Of a stretch of DNA of 64,000 nucleotides, positions 1 to 12,640 are shown one piece after another. The notes under the pieces are model-generated. The model ran no database searches. It was not told the origin of the DNA and worked only from the letters and a program-made list of their open reading frames with translations. Source of the stretch: Buddleja alternifolia (lineage: Eukaryota; Streptophyta; Magnoliopsida; Lamiales; Scrophulariaceae); assembly GCA_019426215.1 (NCBI GenBank), contig CM033393.1, forward strand, positions 52,144,645 through 52,208,644, read 5' to 3'. Position numbers and translations under genes: made by a program. Numbering within the stretch: position 1 is the stretch's first letter; each line of letters begins with the position of its first letter.

Positions 1-856
1 AACCAAAAAAAAATTTACTTAACTTTTTTTTTTTTACTAAACTTTTCAATTTAATTACTTATAGATTAATTCTTTGTATCAAATACTATTGCATAGCTAA
101 TAGTGATTGATATAACCATTATGAAGGAGCGTACACATCTATTTGTTTAAAATTACTTGCGTATATCGTTCTTCTGAATCAGTATCATGTCAATGAAGCA
201 TATGATTTATTTCCTAATGCACAATGACTAAGTGGAATTGTTCTAGCAAATTAGGGAGAAAGAAACATTGTATGATGGTTAGATTTTATTTATTATGATA
301 GTCATTACGAGTTTTATTTTTTCCAAAGTCTTAAAAAAAATTAAAAATTAATTACATTATTGACTTATAAATAAAGAAATTAAAGTTATAATGAGTATAT
401 ATTTATATATTGAATTGCATAAGTAATTTATATTTCTTTCTTTCATTTTTCATACACTCTCTATAAACAAACTTTGATCCATATTCAATGTAAGAAGTAG
501 AGTTCTACTAATGCGATGAGAGCTTCAATTTCAATTTTCTTAAATATGACTCGACATAGATCACACGCATGCTCATGTCATTAAACATTATAGGTCAATC
601 GAGCTGCACAAAACTTATTTTGTTAAGATATTTACTCTATTTCAAATTTAGTAAAGTTCAGGGTAAAGTTTCTAAAAAGGCCATCTTATTCCAAACTTGA
701 CCCAAAACACGATTTAGGGAAATGAAAAAAGGGGCATATACCGCATGCATACCATGGGGGTTTTAAATTAAATAGGGGCTCCCGAATAATTGAATCTTGA
801 AGTGAATCCGCCTGAAAACCATACATACTATCGAAGTGCTCCTCCGCTCACTGAAA
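1..856. other. intergenic, no gene seen
   Basis: AT-rich sequence upstream of the first gene. I see no coding exon, RNA gene or clear repeat. The last 100 bases before the ATG at 857 are presumably promoter and 5' UTR of that gene, but no convincing TATA box stands out. Confidence 0.5.
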
Positions 857-3800
857 ATGAGCTCGAAGCCGACGCCATGGCGGCGACGCCGAGTACCTAT
901 TCCGTTTTTTCTACTACTGATTGTAGTATTCACCGCTTTAGGTCTATTAATGCTGAATCTGAGGTCCATTAATTCATCCTCCGACCTCCCGGTCAAGAAT
1001 AGTCCCCTAAACATCTCGAGAAAAGGGGAAAATCCAGCTGATGATGCGAAGATAAATCAGGTGGAAGAAGCTAAGGGTGGAAATAAATGTGCAACGGTTG
1101 AAGAGATGGGTGAGATCTTCAGCAGAGGTTATGTTGAGGAAAGTCTTAGGGCCAGAAGAATTATTCACAATCACTTTGCCGCTTACGGTACACTCTCTGT
1201 CTCAGTTTCTTTACCTGCCTCTGCCTGCCTTTCGGTATTAATATAATATATGATTGCCTACCTGGTGTTTGTAACTTATATTTGTTTTTATCAATCCTAC
1301 AACTTATCACCTTTTTTTCCCTTTTGATGATTCCGACAACTTATTACTTCTTTTTTGCCGCTTACAACAATCGTGTGATTTCTGCATTGTGCAAAGCGCT
1401 GTACTATAGTGTGCTTGGAACCACGATATTAAGCTCATGAAATTGGAACCGTGACCTAAAGTTGTAACATGAATTTGAAGTATTTCTGGTCCAATTCCAA
1501 GGCTTTGATTAATTGACATGAATCACTATAGGATGGTACGATATATATATGGTTTAATTATCGTGGTTTGTTGGTTAATCTGTTGTGTGCCTGTCCACAT
1601 GAACATGCCTAAATTTTATTTTTTGTTGACTGGATTGCGTGAGTTGATGAGATGGAATAAAGTACTCACTGCAAATCAAGTATGGCTTCATGTATATGTA
1701 GCTCCGTGTCACGCATTTGCTCTTGTAACAAAAATGTTCTTATGCCCTGAAAAATATCTGCTGGACTATTTTATATATGATAAATGGCTATTTTGGCAAA
1801 TGATATGGACCGATATTGTGACTTCTACGGGGCTTGATATTATGTTTTATTGGAATAAGAAATCTCATAGTGCTGTGGTGCTAATGGAACTAATCTTAAT
1901 TTCAGGTGCTTCAAGTGTACGAGAACTCCCTCCGGAAAAATTTTGCAAGCATGGTTTTGTAATTGGGAAAGCGTCGGAAGCTGGCTTGGGTAATGAATTG
2001 TACAAAATCCTGACTGCAGCAGCTCTAAGTGTGATGTTGAACCGGTCATTCATAATTGGGCAAACCAGGCATATTGGTTTACTCTCAAGCCTTTCTGTTT
2101 TCATTGGATTTTGGCTTTGTGCTTTATCTTTCATTCTTGCCTTTCTATATAAAATGTTCAAGCTAAACTACCTGTGCTCCACCCTGCTACTATAAAGATA
2201 AGGCAAAGAGGGACACCCCCTCCTTTTCACATACTTAAGCCAGGCTACTTATAATAAATTTGTTCGGTGAAGTTGCTCCCTTCTTTTTCCCTTTTTTAAA
2301 TATTTCTGTGTATGTCCTTTCGTTTCAGTTCTGCGAGAATTTAAGCAAACATGAGTTGTAGAGTGCATCACCTTAAACAAAGCAATAAATGGCATTGCAA
2401 TAGGTCTTGCCATGTTAACATATGCAATACAATTCTAGGTTTGGGTATAAGAGACTTATAGTAAATTAGTTTTTTTTTCTTTTTTGGTATACTTCAGCTA
2501 ATTATCTTTGTACATTATCACTTTCAGGGGTAAATATCCTTTTGGTGATTACATCTCCTACTCCAACATTTCCTTTACAATCGGAGAAGTGAAGCATTTA
2601 TGGAGACGGAATCGATGTCTGGCAAAATATGGAAGGCATCTAACAATGAGGATTGATGATTTTCAGAAGCCAACACGAACAAATGTTCTGTGTAGTAATT
2701 GGAGAGAATGGGAACAACCTATCATATGGTAATGTAAAGATATTGTATAAGCCTGAATATCTGTAGTTAGTCGCTGAATTATTAAATCACCTTTTATCAG
2801 GTTCCAAAATACTACAGATGCTGTGGCTGCCCAGTTCTTCTTAAAGAATGTACATTCTGAAATGAGGGAAGCTGCCTCCAATCTATTTGGAAGGCCAGAA
2901 AATCTTCAGTACAGGGCTAATGTATTTGGGGAACTTATGAGGATTCTTATATCTCCTTCGAGCGATGTTGAATTGGCAGTAAATTGGGCTCTTAATGGCG
3001 GGAGGGATCCTGATATTGTGCTGCACATGCGGATGATGATGAATAGGTACTGCAGCTGAACAATTGAAGATAAATATAATATCCTTCCAGTTACAACCTA
3101 TCCTTTAATTCCAGATTTGAATTTAATCAAAGTAAAGAAAAGCCTTTTGTTGATTTATTACTTATCTGCCCTACCATGAAATCATGCTTTTAACTGGAGG
3201 ATTTTCATTGCTTCTAGGTCTTTGAGAGCAAAGCAGGCTGCCCTCGATTGCATAAAAAAAGCTCTCCATAATCTTCCAATGATGTCGAAACCTAAAGTGG
3301 CTTTGGTTTCAGATACCCCTTCCATGGTGAAAGACATTGCACCGAGTTTAGAGGAATTTGGCGAGGTAATTATTCCTTGTTATGGCTTACTTTCGCTGTT
3401 CATGATGGAATTATCCTCCTCCTGCATATACTAATTCAGTCTGGAGTAACATAAGCACATTGGAAGACTTCGATTATGCTGGACTTCTAGGAATGTAGAA
3501 TTCTTCAAGAGGGGTGGTGTTATATGTTTCTTGTTAATCTAAAGACTTAGTTAGTTCCTTATTTACTTATGCAAATGATGGATGAAGGTCCCCTAATCCC
3601 CTTATTGAATTTGCCTTTTCAGGTTCTTCACTTTGATTACGAGCACTTTAAGGGAAATGTATCCAGCAACACGAACAAATTAAACAGCTTAAATTTTAGA
3701 GTAAAGGACTGGGGTCCAGCACCCAGATGGGTAGCCTTCGTTGATTTCTTCCTCGCATCACGTGCTAAACATGCTGTTATTTCCGGAGCTCACCGACGTG

Positions 3801-4270
3801 TTGGGACAACCTACGCTCAGTTGATTGCAGCACTTGCAGCTGCATACAGACTTGGTAATAATTTGCATAACTTCAATATTTTTGACTTATCTTCTGAAAA
3901 AGATCTGAACAATTTCCTTCATCTGTCCATAGATGAGAATGCATCCAGCAGCTCCAGCATTGTATTCCTTAGTAGCTTCCAAAACAATTTGCTATCAAAT
4001 GGTTTGAAGAATCAGGTTGGATGGGGGCATGTGTGGAACAGATTTGCTGGTCCACTAAGTTGTCAAAATCAGCCTAACCAATGTGCTATAACCCCTGTTC
4101 TTCCTCCAGCTTGGTGGGATGGACTTTGGCAATCAGCAATTCCACGTGACGTCCAAAAAATGGAACCATACGGCATAAAACTCTCGGGTTTTGGAACATT
4201 TGATGATGACCATCTAAATAATTTCTGTCGTTCAAGAAAAAAATCAGTGGTAGTTCTGCAGCTGATATAG
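857..4270 (+). CDS. Type II membrane protein, putative glycosyltransferase-like (O-fucosyltransferase / SUB1-like) protein
   Basis: Six exons: 857-1187, 1906-2068, 2528-2728, 2801-3046, 3218-3365, 3623-4270, giving 578 residues. The ATG at 857 is chosen because it precedes a basic stretch (PWRRRRVP) and one hydrophobic segment at about residues 15-35, the layout of a Golgi type II protein with a lumenal C-terminal domain. Conserved-looking blocks are GLGNELYKILTAAALSVMLN and SFIIGQTR (exon 2), KYPFGDYISYSN (exon 3) and LPPAWWDGLWQ (exon 6). These and the length recall the plant family that includes Arabidopsis SUB1/At4g08810 and At2g04280, annotated as calcium-binding or fucosyltransferase-like. 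That assignment is from memory and tentative. Intron 2 (2069-2527) needs a GC donor (CAG/GCATAT), because only that junction keeps frame across the QTR-GKYPFG junction. The other introns are GT-AG. The last exon ends in a TAG stop, and a SINE lies 100 bp downstream. Confidence 0.82.
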
Positions 4271-4370
4271 GTATTGGAGTTTTTCTGGGTTTTTTTTTTC
4301 TTTTTTCCTTTTTGCCATTTAAGTGTTTGGTGTACATTTATTAATTCATTCACAATGTATCATGCAAGAC

Positions 4371-4592
4371 GAATGCGAATTTGTAAACCAAGCCTCTTGG
4401 CCCAGTTGTATAAGGCTGCCATTGGGACAACTTGGGGTCGATGTTGGAGCTCTCAGGATCGATTCTCGGCGTTGTCAAAATAATGTTTGGCCAATGGCAG
4501 CCACGAACCGTCAGCGGTGATTAGCCGAGGTGCGCGTAAAGTTGGCCTGAACACCCCGTGGGTAAACCAAAAAAAAAGAATGTGAATCTGTA
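4371..4592 (+). mobile_element. tRNA-derived SINE with 15-bp target-site duplication
   Basis: The element body is 4386-4577. It has a pol III box A-like TGGCCCAGTTGT (4398-4409) and a box B-like GGATCGATTCT (4456-4466) about 50 bp apart, and ends in an A-rich tail. It is flanked by gaatgcgaatttgta (4371-4385) and gaatgtgaatctgta (4578-4592), a 15-bp duplication with two mismatches. It sits just downstream of the preceding gene and may lie within its 3' UTR. Confidence 0.8.
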
Positions 4593-5616
4593 TCTAGCTG
4601 TACAAACATTGTGCGAATTTACATGTATTGACAGAATAGAGGGTCTTTCTCGTATCGTGTAGAACTTCCTATAGTCTCCGAGCACATTTGAATGCTATGT
4701 AATATGCTTTGCTCCAATAAAATCATAAACTATGGATTTAACTTTCAAGTTTCCAGCCTTGATCATTTGTTGTCTTAATTCTCTTAGCCTCAAGTTATTG
4801 AGAATTAGAGCACCCCTCCAAAGAAACAAGAAAGAAAGCCTTATGCTGTGGTCCTGTGGGTGGAGCTTTTTTCTTCCCCTTACATGTTTCGGGAGGAGAA
4901 TAGTGGCTATGACCAATGGTCTACAGTCTACACTTCACCCACCGTATATTTTTCAGTTATCACTTCAGTAAACTAATGCAAGCAGAGTATTCGTAGCCAA
5001 AAACCTGTTCAAAAAAGAAAAAGAAAAAGAGAAAGAGAACACATGTTCGATACCTTGATGGAATTGTAGCTGGACCTATTCGGGACATCTCTTTAATTTT
5101 AATAAAATTATTTCATAACTAAATATAAAAAAGAACTTTCAATTAAACTTGTAAAATTGCACAAGGAAGTTTTGTTTATTCAATTAATCAAACCAACACA
5201 TATAGATTATTTATTTAAGTGAGCGGCATGCGTACATTTGACGTGGATAAACTCACGAACTCGATAATTTCGCACACAAGCAATTAGCAATTATTTATAT
5301 ATAATACAATTATATCCATTTTTAATCGTAAACAAACTAATTAAGTATGAAATTCAAAATAAGATAGGTAGCGAGCCAATAATTTGATTAAAATTCTAAT
5401 AAGCAATACGGAAAATAATTTTGAGTACTCGAGAAAGAAAATATCGTATTCTCATAGAAAGATAATTAATGCCAAATAATCAGCTGATGCGCGCGCGCAC
5501 TGGTTTTGTTCAGTTGAACGGCGCCGTTTTTAACTAAGCCTGACGAGTACAGTGTATAAAAGTGTATGTATCGTATAACTGCCTCATATAACCACCTTTT
5601 GACACGCAATGCATGC
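4593..5616. other. intergenic: 3' flank of gene 1 and promoter of the first kinase gene
   Basis: No coding exon is evident. The last 160 bp hold promoter-like features of the kinase gene starting at 5761, including a GC-alternating stretch near 5490 and a 14-bp block (5464-5477) shared with the promoter of the second kinase gene. Confidence 0.5.
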
Positions 5617-5625
5617 TATATAAAT
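5617..5625 (+). promoter_or_regulatory. TATA box of the first kinase gene
   Basis: TATATAAAT lies 144 bp before the ATG at 5761, in a context GCATGC-TATATAAAT typical of a strong plant TATA box. The paralogous gene at 10205 has the same TATATAAAT at 10128-10136. Confidence 0.55.
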
Positions 5626-5760
5626 AAGAGAAGAGAGAAGGAAGCGAAGAGAAATTAAACCCAAAACACTCCAATAACAAACTCCCGCCCGCCTGCCTGC
5701 GTATTTGTGCTATTTGCATCTCTTTGAGAGCTAGGATTTTTGATAGTACGTTTGGAGAAA

Positions 5761-8320
5761 ATGAAGAAATTATCATGCTGTATAATAATGAAGAAAAATA
5801 CAGGATCAGGAGACGAAGATGAAGAGCCTGCAGCTGCTGCATCTTCAGCACATAATGTCCCCGCCACTGATAATTCTTCAAGTTCAGGTGAATTACGTAC
5901 TTCAGTTATATCCTTTCTTTTTTCTTTTGGTTTAATTTCTGTATTTAATCTTCTGCTGCTTTGATATGTGATCGATCGAGGTTCTCTATATGTATCAATG
6001 CGCATGCAGTTTTTGATTGGGGTCAATTAATTAATTTCTTACTTCTTCTTTGTGATCGATTTTCACGTCGTTGTACATTATAGTATTGTTGGTGTTAAAT
6101 GGTGGTTGAATGAGTACGATTAATCTTGGATATTTTCTATATGATTTGGCATAATCACGCATGATCATAACGTTACTTGTTTTCTTTTTTTCTTTTTCTT
6201 GATGCTACGGGTGTGGTTCTTGGATGCTAATTCCAGTTTCTTGATATATATACACACACACACACATATAGATAGTGGAATTTAATGTTTTGGAATAAAT
6301 TCTGTTCGAACGATTTATTATGATCATGATTCTTGATGGTTCTTTTGCATCATTTAGTTTACAATAAGGAACTTCCAATTTGGGTCGGCGGGATTGCGTT
6401 GAGTTCCCCTGGTTTTCGTCAAGTCTGTCTAAAACTTCCTATTTCAGAATAGATTCATTATTGCCAATCGTATAGCAAGAATTGATTACTTGAAAAATTG
6501 AAAAATATGACAGTATTATTACTTGGCATAATTTCACTTCTGCGTAGAAGTCAGGTCTATAATATCCTACTACTTGTAAGCTTTTAGTTTTGTGTTTGAA
6601 TTGATATGGTAGAAAATGAGGATTGGGATAATTCTAGGGAAATGATTTAATAAAACTGAGTAGCATATAATCAGCCTGTGTTGGTGCCTTCAAATGGGCG
6701 CATATTTTCAGCTGCAGTAACCTGTGTGTTTAGAGAACATTGTAGAGATCGAACACGTGTTTCGTTTAGATTTTCTGTAACTTGCTTTCATCTGATAATA
6801 ACTAAATTGTATGAATGTTAATTTATCTCTTATGGACATTTAGAGCATACAAATGTGTGTTAGAAGAGTAACATTTCGTAATTATACGAAACAAATAGTA
6901 GAAACTAACCTTGTGAAAATGCATTGATCAGTTCAAACGAATATGAACTTGACAGCAGAGGCAATGGCTAGTGGTTCTGCAGTTTCGAGGGATCATAACA
7001 ATTTTCAGGCAATTAGACGTAATGCCATACTATTCTCTTACCGTCAACTCGTACATGCAACAAACCATTTTAGCCCAGAATCCCGTATTGGAGAAGGTGT
7101 GCACAAGGGGCAATTAGTAACAACTGGCCAGGTAAATTAGTCTTCTGTTGCCTGCTAATTAAGTAACAATTAATCATGTTTTCAAGCTTTTTAATTCTCT
7201 TTCTTAATTTGAGACACTAATTAATTTTTGCAAGTTTTGGCAGATGGTTGCAGTTAAAGAGCTAAATCCTGATCAAGGCAACCTGGACGAGTTTATAGTG
7301 GAGATTCTAACGCTCTCTCTTCTGCGCCACCGCAACATTGTTGATTTCATTGGCTTCTGCGCGGATGAGGACCAACGCATGCTTGTATATGAATTTTGCC
7401 CTTTGCCATCTTTGCACTTCCACCTTCATGGTACGTAACTAAGTACTACATAGATCAAGGACAAACCTTATAGATTTCAAATTATATGAGATCAGGATTA
7501 TTTTTAATTTGTGAATTCCCATTACAATAACTCCCATTATAAATTACAGAGTCTACATCTGAGATGGCGGCATTGGATTGGGATACAAGGATGAGCATAG
7601 CAGATGGTGTAGCTAAAGCATTGTATTATCTTCATAACGAAGCTCAACCTGATCATCCAGTTATCTTCAGGGACCTCACATCACATAATGTTTTGCTGGA
7701 CGAAGGGTTCCACCCTAAACTTGGTTATTTTTGGATTAATCCAAAGTTTGGTGCAGATGAAGGTCAGAGACATGATTCAACCAGAGTGATGGCGGGTCTT
7801 GGATATCGTGCACCTGAATATTATAAAACTGAAAATCTTACGGTCAAAGCTGACGTATACAGTTTTGGTGTACTATTGTTGGAATTAATCACAGGAAAAG
7901 TAGCACTGGATTCACTCGTGCAATGGGTAAATTCTTACAATTTTCCGTTTATCATAGGTAATTATATATATGAGGAAGTGAAATAATTATAAGCTTTCAT
8001 GTTTATTATGTTTGTAGGTGGAAGAGACAATGTTAAAGGGTAACCGGGACCCGGCGTGTGTAGTAGATGAACGGCTGGTTGGGCAATATAGAGAGGCTAG
8101 CTTACGCAGAGCTACAAAGATGGCTTTAATGTGTGTGCAACAAAATGTGGAGTTCCGGCTTACAATGGTGGATGTGGTTCGTAATATGGATAAAATCACA
8201 TCTCAGACTGAGCCTGAGGAGGAAGGACAAAGTAGCGGGGTACTGGGATCACATGATCTTTCAGACTTCGATGACGAAGATCTCATCGACGACATACAAG
8301 TATTCCCCCCTGCAATTTGA
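5761..8320 (+). CDS. Receptor-like cytoplasmic kinase paralogue, probable pseudokinase
   Basis: Five exons: 5761-5887, 6932-7131, 7244-7430, 7550-7926, 8018-8320, giving 397 residues. Exon 1 encodes a low-complexity acidic/Ala/Ser leader. The rest is a protein kinase fold of the RLCK (PBL/CDL1-like) type: [17 protein letters not shown] (Lys114), the alpha-C Glu region FIVEI, YRAPEYY and [15 protein letters not shown]. Catalytic motifs are degenerate. The glycine loop reads GEGVHKG and lacks about four residues compared with [11 protein letters not shown] in the neighbour. HRDLKxxN is FRDLTSHN (residues 211-218), keeping Asp213 but losing His and Lys. DFG is replaced by YFW (231-233), removing the metal-binding Asp. 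Splice sites and frame are intact, so this is a probable pseudokinase rather than a dead gene. It is the tandem partner of the gene at 10205, with matching exon phases and a 127-nt first exon in both. A C-terminal acidic tail ([10 protein letters not shown]) follows the kinase domain. Confidence 0.88.
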
Positions 8321-9245
8321 AGACTAGAAGAAATGATGATCATTGTCTTGGCACAAAAACCTTTTTTGAATTTGATGGGAAGGTAGAATATGGAGAGCAG
8401 TAAATCTGCTAGCTTCTCCATTGATAAGTGAACTGTCTTACACTCTTCTTTTCTTTTCTTTTCTGTTTTTCCGGTAATTAGAATTGTCATTGACTCTACT
8501 CATGATTAGCTAGCTATTTTCTATATGCATGTGCAATACAATGATCACTGATGAAGTTTGAAAAGGTCCACATTAGTATATTTTGTTGAGTTTGGGTTTG
8601 CCTAGTGATTCATCCGGGACTCCAAGTCTCAATTACTATGGTCAAAAACTCAAAACATTGGCCATACTACATATATTAATATTGTGATAGTCAAAAGCTC
8701 TTGAGTGTTGATGATGACTAATCATAATATATTTGCAAATTAGGAAGATTTAAGAGAGCAAAAGAAACTCTTAAAATCAGGATAAAGTTTAACTGCACTA
8801 TAAAATTTGTGTTATCTTTTATAATTATTTGTAACCAAATTAAACAGGGAAAGATATTTTAGATATATTATAAAGTTTTATGTATAAAAAAAGTTTTCTT
8901 TAAAAGTTCAACTTTATAAAATCATTTTACAGTTATCAAATTGATTGTATAATTATTTTAGAATACATACATAAATTTTGCTTCGAGTCAAGGTTTATAA
9001 ATTATAATTATTAATGCATGAATATTTACTCAAAAAATGGTGTATATGTATATATTTATTCTTTTTAAAAATGTTAAATATAGATGAAAATTTTAAAAAA
9101 AGACTAAGAAAGAACATATCATCATCCAAGAGAAACCTAGTTGAATTTCGTTATGTATCTTTTTTATAGATAAATATCAAGTATATACAATCAACTCCGA
9201 AATAAATTCAAATTTCCTGTTATAATTGATTTTTGTTTCATAATA
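8321..9245. other. intergenic between the two kinase genes
   Basis: AT-rich. I see the 3' UTR of the upstream gene at its start and no further gene. The 460-bp foldback element follows immediately. Confidence 0.5.
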
Positions 9246-9727
9246 TGTTTATCATAAAAATTGCATTTTTCGTCCCTTAACTTTACTCAAATTCAATTTT
9301 GGTATCATTGGTTACGAGTTTATCATATTTAGTCCTATAACTTTTAAATATTTCATATTTAGTCCTAACCGAAGTTTCCATTCAAAATTTACGGTCAACT
9401 CCGTTAATTAACTTTTTGACCGGCTTTGGGGGGAGAATTCTAAATTCGTGCATGAATGCACTCATACACGAATTGTATTCAATATCGCAATGTATTCATT
9501 CAATTATCATGTATCACTTACGCAAAAAATCTCCTAAAAAAAACGCGGTCAAAAGGTTGGCTAATGAAGTTGACCGTGAAATTTTGGACGGAAACTTCGA
9601 TTAAGACTAATGTAAAACATTTTGAATGTTATAGAACTAAAATGAGAAATTTGTAATGAATGAGACCAAAATTGAACTTGAGCAAAGTTACGAGACGAAA
9701 AATATGAATTTCCCTTTGTTTATCATA
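9246..9727. mobile_element. Mutator-like MITE with ~165-bp inverted repeats and 11-bp target-site duplication
   Basis: The element body is 9257-9716 (460 bp). The left arm (cgtcccttaactttactcaa...) matches the reverse complement of the right arm (cgtctcgtaactttgctcaa...) over about 165 bp, down to the inner blocks caaaatttacggtcaact and ttttgaccg. An 11-bp duplication, tgtttatcata, flanks it exactly at 9246-9256 and 9717-9727. Long arms and a 9-11 bp duplication fit the Mutator superfamily. There is no transposase, so it is non-autonomous. It lies about 500 bp upstream of the second kinase ATG. Confidence 0.85.
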
Positions 9728-9940
9728 TGTCACCTTCTTAAATATAGGTTTATAATTAAGGAGGACGTAAACTTTGTGCACGTAATTAATGTATATATAT
9801 GAAACTGAGATGAAATACCATGCATGTTTAAAATAAAGAATTTGGTGTGACATGGAAATATATGTATAAATAATTTGAAGTATGAAATGAAATAATTAAC
9901 AAATATATACAAATACAAGGTATTATAAGCGAAGAGGAAC

Positions 9941-10136
9941 AATTAATGCCAAATCAGCGGAAATGAACAAAAAGCGCTTGTTTAACTGAAGAAGCGCGCT
10001 TTTTCAATCCCCGTGAGCTTGCGTATAAACGCGGACGTGTAAATTACCTCATAATTAAATTTCATTATGAAGTGATCAGCTTATTATACTAGCTAGTTAG
10101 CGCAAAAACCCAAAGATCCTATATATATATATAAAT
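9941..10136 (+). promoter_or_regulatory. Promoter of the second kinase gene (duplicated block plus TATA box)
   Basis: The block aattaatgccaaat at 9941-9954 is identical to 5464-5477 before the first kinase gene. It is followed in both cases by a GC-rich stretch with CGCGC motifs and GTTTAACTGAA / GTTCAGTTGAA-like sequence. TATATAAAT at 10128-10136 lies 77 bp before the ATG. The shared blocks suggest that the duplication included the promoter. Confidence 0.5.
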
Positions 10137-10204
10137 TGCCGCGCGCCTTACGTTTTTGTATTTGCATAACACACCTGGAGATCAGGATTGAGAGAGCAAA
10201 TTAA

Positions 10205-12333
10205 ATGGAGCGACATGCATGTGGCTTTGGAGGAAGCAATAAGGGAATAGAATCAAGAAATGAAGATGATGATGATGATGAACAGCCATCACCTAATAAT
10301 AATACCACAACCTCTGATAATTCTTCTGCTGGTAAATTTATATAATTCTTTTTTCTTTTGGTTTCTGTACGTATTTATACCTGAAGCAGTTTCTTGGTTC
10401 ATTCTTCTGATCTGCTGCGAAAGTAGTTAAGATTGCATGCATGTATCATCGATCGGCATATATATATATATATATATATTGGGTCTCTTTTCGTACTTTT
10501 TCTTCGAGTTCTGGTTTCTTTTTATCAATGCAAGTACGAACAGTATGGTTTTGTTGGTGTTGGTGTTGGGGTTGGTAGTTGATTAATGAGTGATTCTTGC
10601 ATCATCACTTTACTTGTTTTCTTTTCCATTTTCTTGATGCTATAGGCATAGTTCTTGGATGCTTCTACTTTCTTGAATACAAATTTTTTGTTCAAACGAG
10701 TTATTGTGATCCTGATTCTCATCACACTTTCGTAAACTTTTCGAGCTTAGAATTGCGTTAATTTTGTTTATGTGAAAACAAGTTATTTGAATAATGATTT
10801 AACGGTTCTTTCGTTTGGCATTATCCTAAAATATGCAATTGCATGCATGCAGTTGAAAGAAATGTGAGAGCAGATCAGTCAATGCCTGGTTCAAATGATG
10901 ATGATCTCCTGGCAAAATTAAATGTCAAAATGTTCTCTTACAATGAACTTGCAACTGCAACTCACAATTTTAATTACCAATCGGTTCTTGGAGAAGGTAG
11001 TTTTGGGCCTGTATTCAAGGGAGAATTAGAAGCAACTGGTCAGGTATATATATATATACTCTTTTTTCCCATACTTTCATTACTGATAAAATATTATTCA
11101 AATTAAGAAAAAAATCAAGCCTTTTAATTCAGTCTTAGTTAATTTTAGTCATTCCCTAATTACTATTTCTTTTTCTTTTTTGCAGTTAGTTGCAGTTAAA
11201 GTGTTAAATCCTGAAGGTTTACAAGGTAACGAGGAGTTTATGATGGAGGTTGTAATGCTCTCCCGTCTGCATCATCCTAACCTTATCAAATTGATTGGTT
11301 GCTGCACCGAAGAGGAGCACCGCTTACTTGTATATGAATTCATGCCTTTAGGATCTTTAAACGAACGCCTTCATGGTAATGCATATATAGGACAATATTA
11401 TACAGTTTTAAGTTTTATGCATGCATATATGTGTAGCGACGTAATTCTGATAACAAATCATAAATGCAGATTTTGATCATACGACACCTGAGATGGCGCC
11501 ATTGGATTGGAATACAAGGATGGAAATAGCACATAGTGTAGCTAAAGCATTTAATTACCTTCATAACGAAGCTCGACCTCCGGTTGTACACAGGGATCTC
11601 AAACCAGATAATATTTTACTGGGTGAAGGCTTCCACCCTAAAGTTTCTGATTTTGGGATTGCAATGTTTGGCCCAAGTGACGATGATTCACGTATTTTTA
11701 CCGACTCAGTGATGGGAGTACGGGCATATTCTGCACCTGAATTTTCCAACACTGGTGAAGTTACAACCAAGTCAGACGTATATAGTTTCGGTGTAGTCTT
11801 GATGGAATTGATCACGGGGCTTAGGGCATTGGATGTTCATCGTGAAAAGCATTATCTAGCTGACTGGGTACGTACATTAATATTCTAATTAATGCCTGCA
11901 GTATTATATTTTGAAACATAATTAATTTTGGATCAAATAATAAAGCATTAATTTTGTGTTGTGTTTGTAGGTGCATTACAAGTTAACAAACTGCGAGCTG
12001 GATATTGTGAGTCTAGCAGATCCACGGATGAATGGTCAATTTCCAGAGGATATATTTCGAAAAGCGATAAATGTGGGATTAAACTGTACGGAAGATGATC
12101 CGAAATTGCGGCCTAGCATGAAAGATGTGGTACGCACCATGGATAATTTCAAGTATGAGAGAAGGGTGGTGGTGGCGCCTGATCAGGGGAGAGGAGAAAG
12201 TAGCGGCGAGAGTACTGAGGCACATCTTCCACTGTCAAATTTTATTTCACCGGAGACGAAATTAGCTGCGACTCTCTGGGGAAGGAAGGGACAGATTTCG
12301 CCTTTGAACACAAATCCTTATAAAAAGGCTTGA
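10205..12333 (+). CDS. Receptor-like cytoplasmic kinase (RLCK VII / PBL-CDL1-like), catalytically complete
   Basis: Five exons: 10205-10331, 10853-11043, 11186-11375, 11470-11867, 11971-12333, giving 422 residues. The first 127-nt exon encodes a leader with an Asp run and an Asn/Thr/Ser-rich stretch. The kinase domain follows: glycine loop [11 protein letters not shown] (89-99), VAVK with Lys111, HRDLKPDN (210-217), DFG (230-232), an activation segment ending SAPEF, and [15 protein letters not shown]. All catalytic residues are present, so it should be an active Ser/Thr kinase. Plant RLCKs of this type act at the plasma membrane below pattern-recognition and other receptors. No N-terminal MGxC acylation motif is present, which is unusual for PBL proteins; the start [10 protein letters not shown] does carry a Cys. 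There is no ectodomain or membrane segment. It is the tandem paralogue of the pseudokinase at 5761. Confidence 0.92.
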
Positions 12334-12640
12334 GCTTGAGTAGAAGAAATTATTTCTTTAGCAGTTGGATTTTGTAGATATTAGAGTGATGATACTGATA
12401 TGATGCATGACCGAGCAAATGAAAATAGTTAGTACCTAATTAGTTTGCTCGCGAGGTAAAAATTACTTTCTTCTTTCATGCGACGTAGAACAAAATCTTT
12501 TAGACTACTGCAACTTTTCTTATTTTCCTTTTAACACTGAGTTTTCATTCAACAAGGAAAGGAAAGGTGAGGGGGGAAATCAATCTCCTGAAGCTTGTTT
12601 TAGACAGCTGCACGTTAAAAAAAAATCAAAATGATATAAT

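Noticed and set aside
5534..6026. Overlapping minus-strand ORFs of 115 and 123 codons
   Set aside because: They lie antisense to the first kinase exon and its leader and show only low-complexity residues mirrored from the plus-strand coding sequence.
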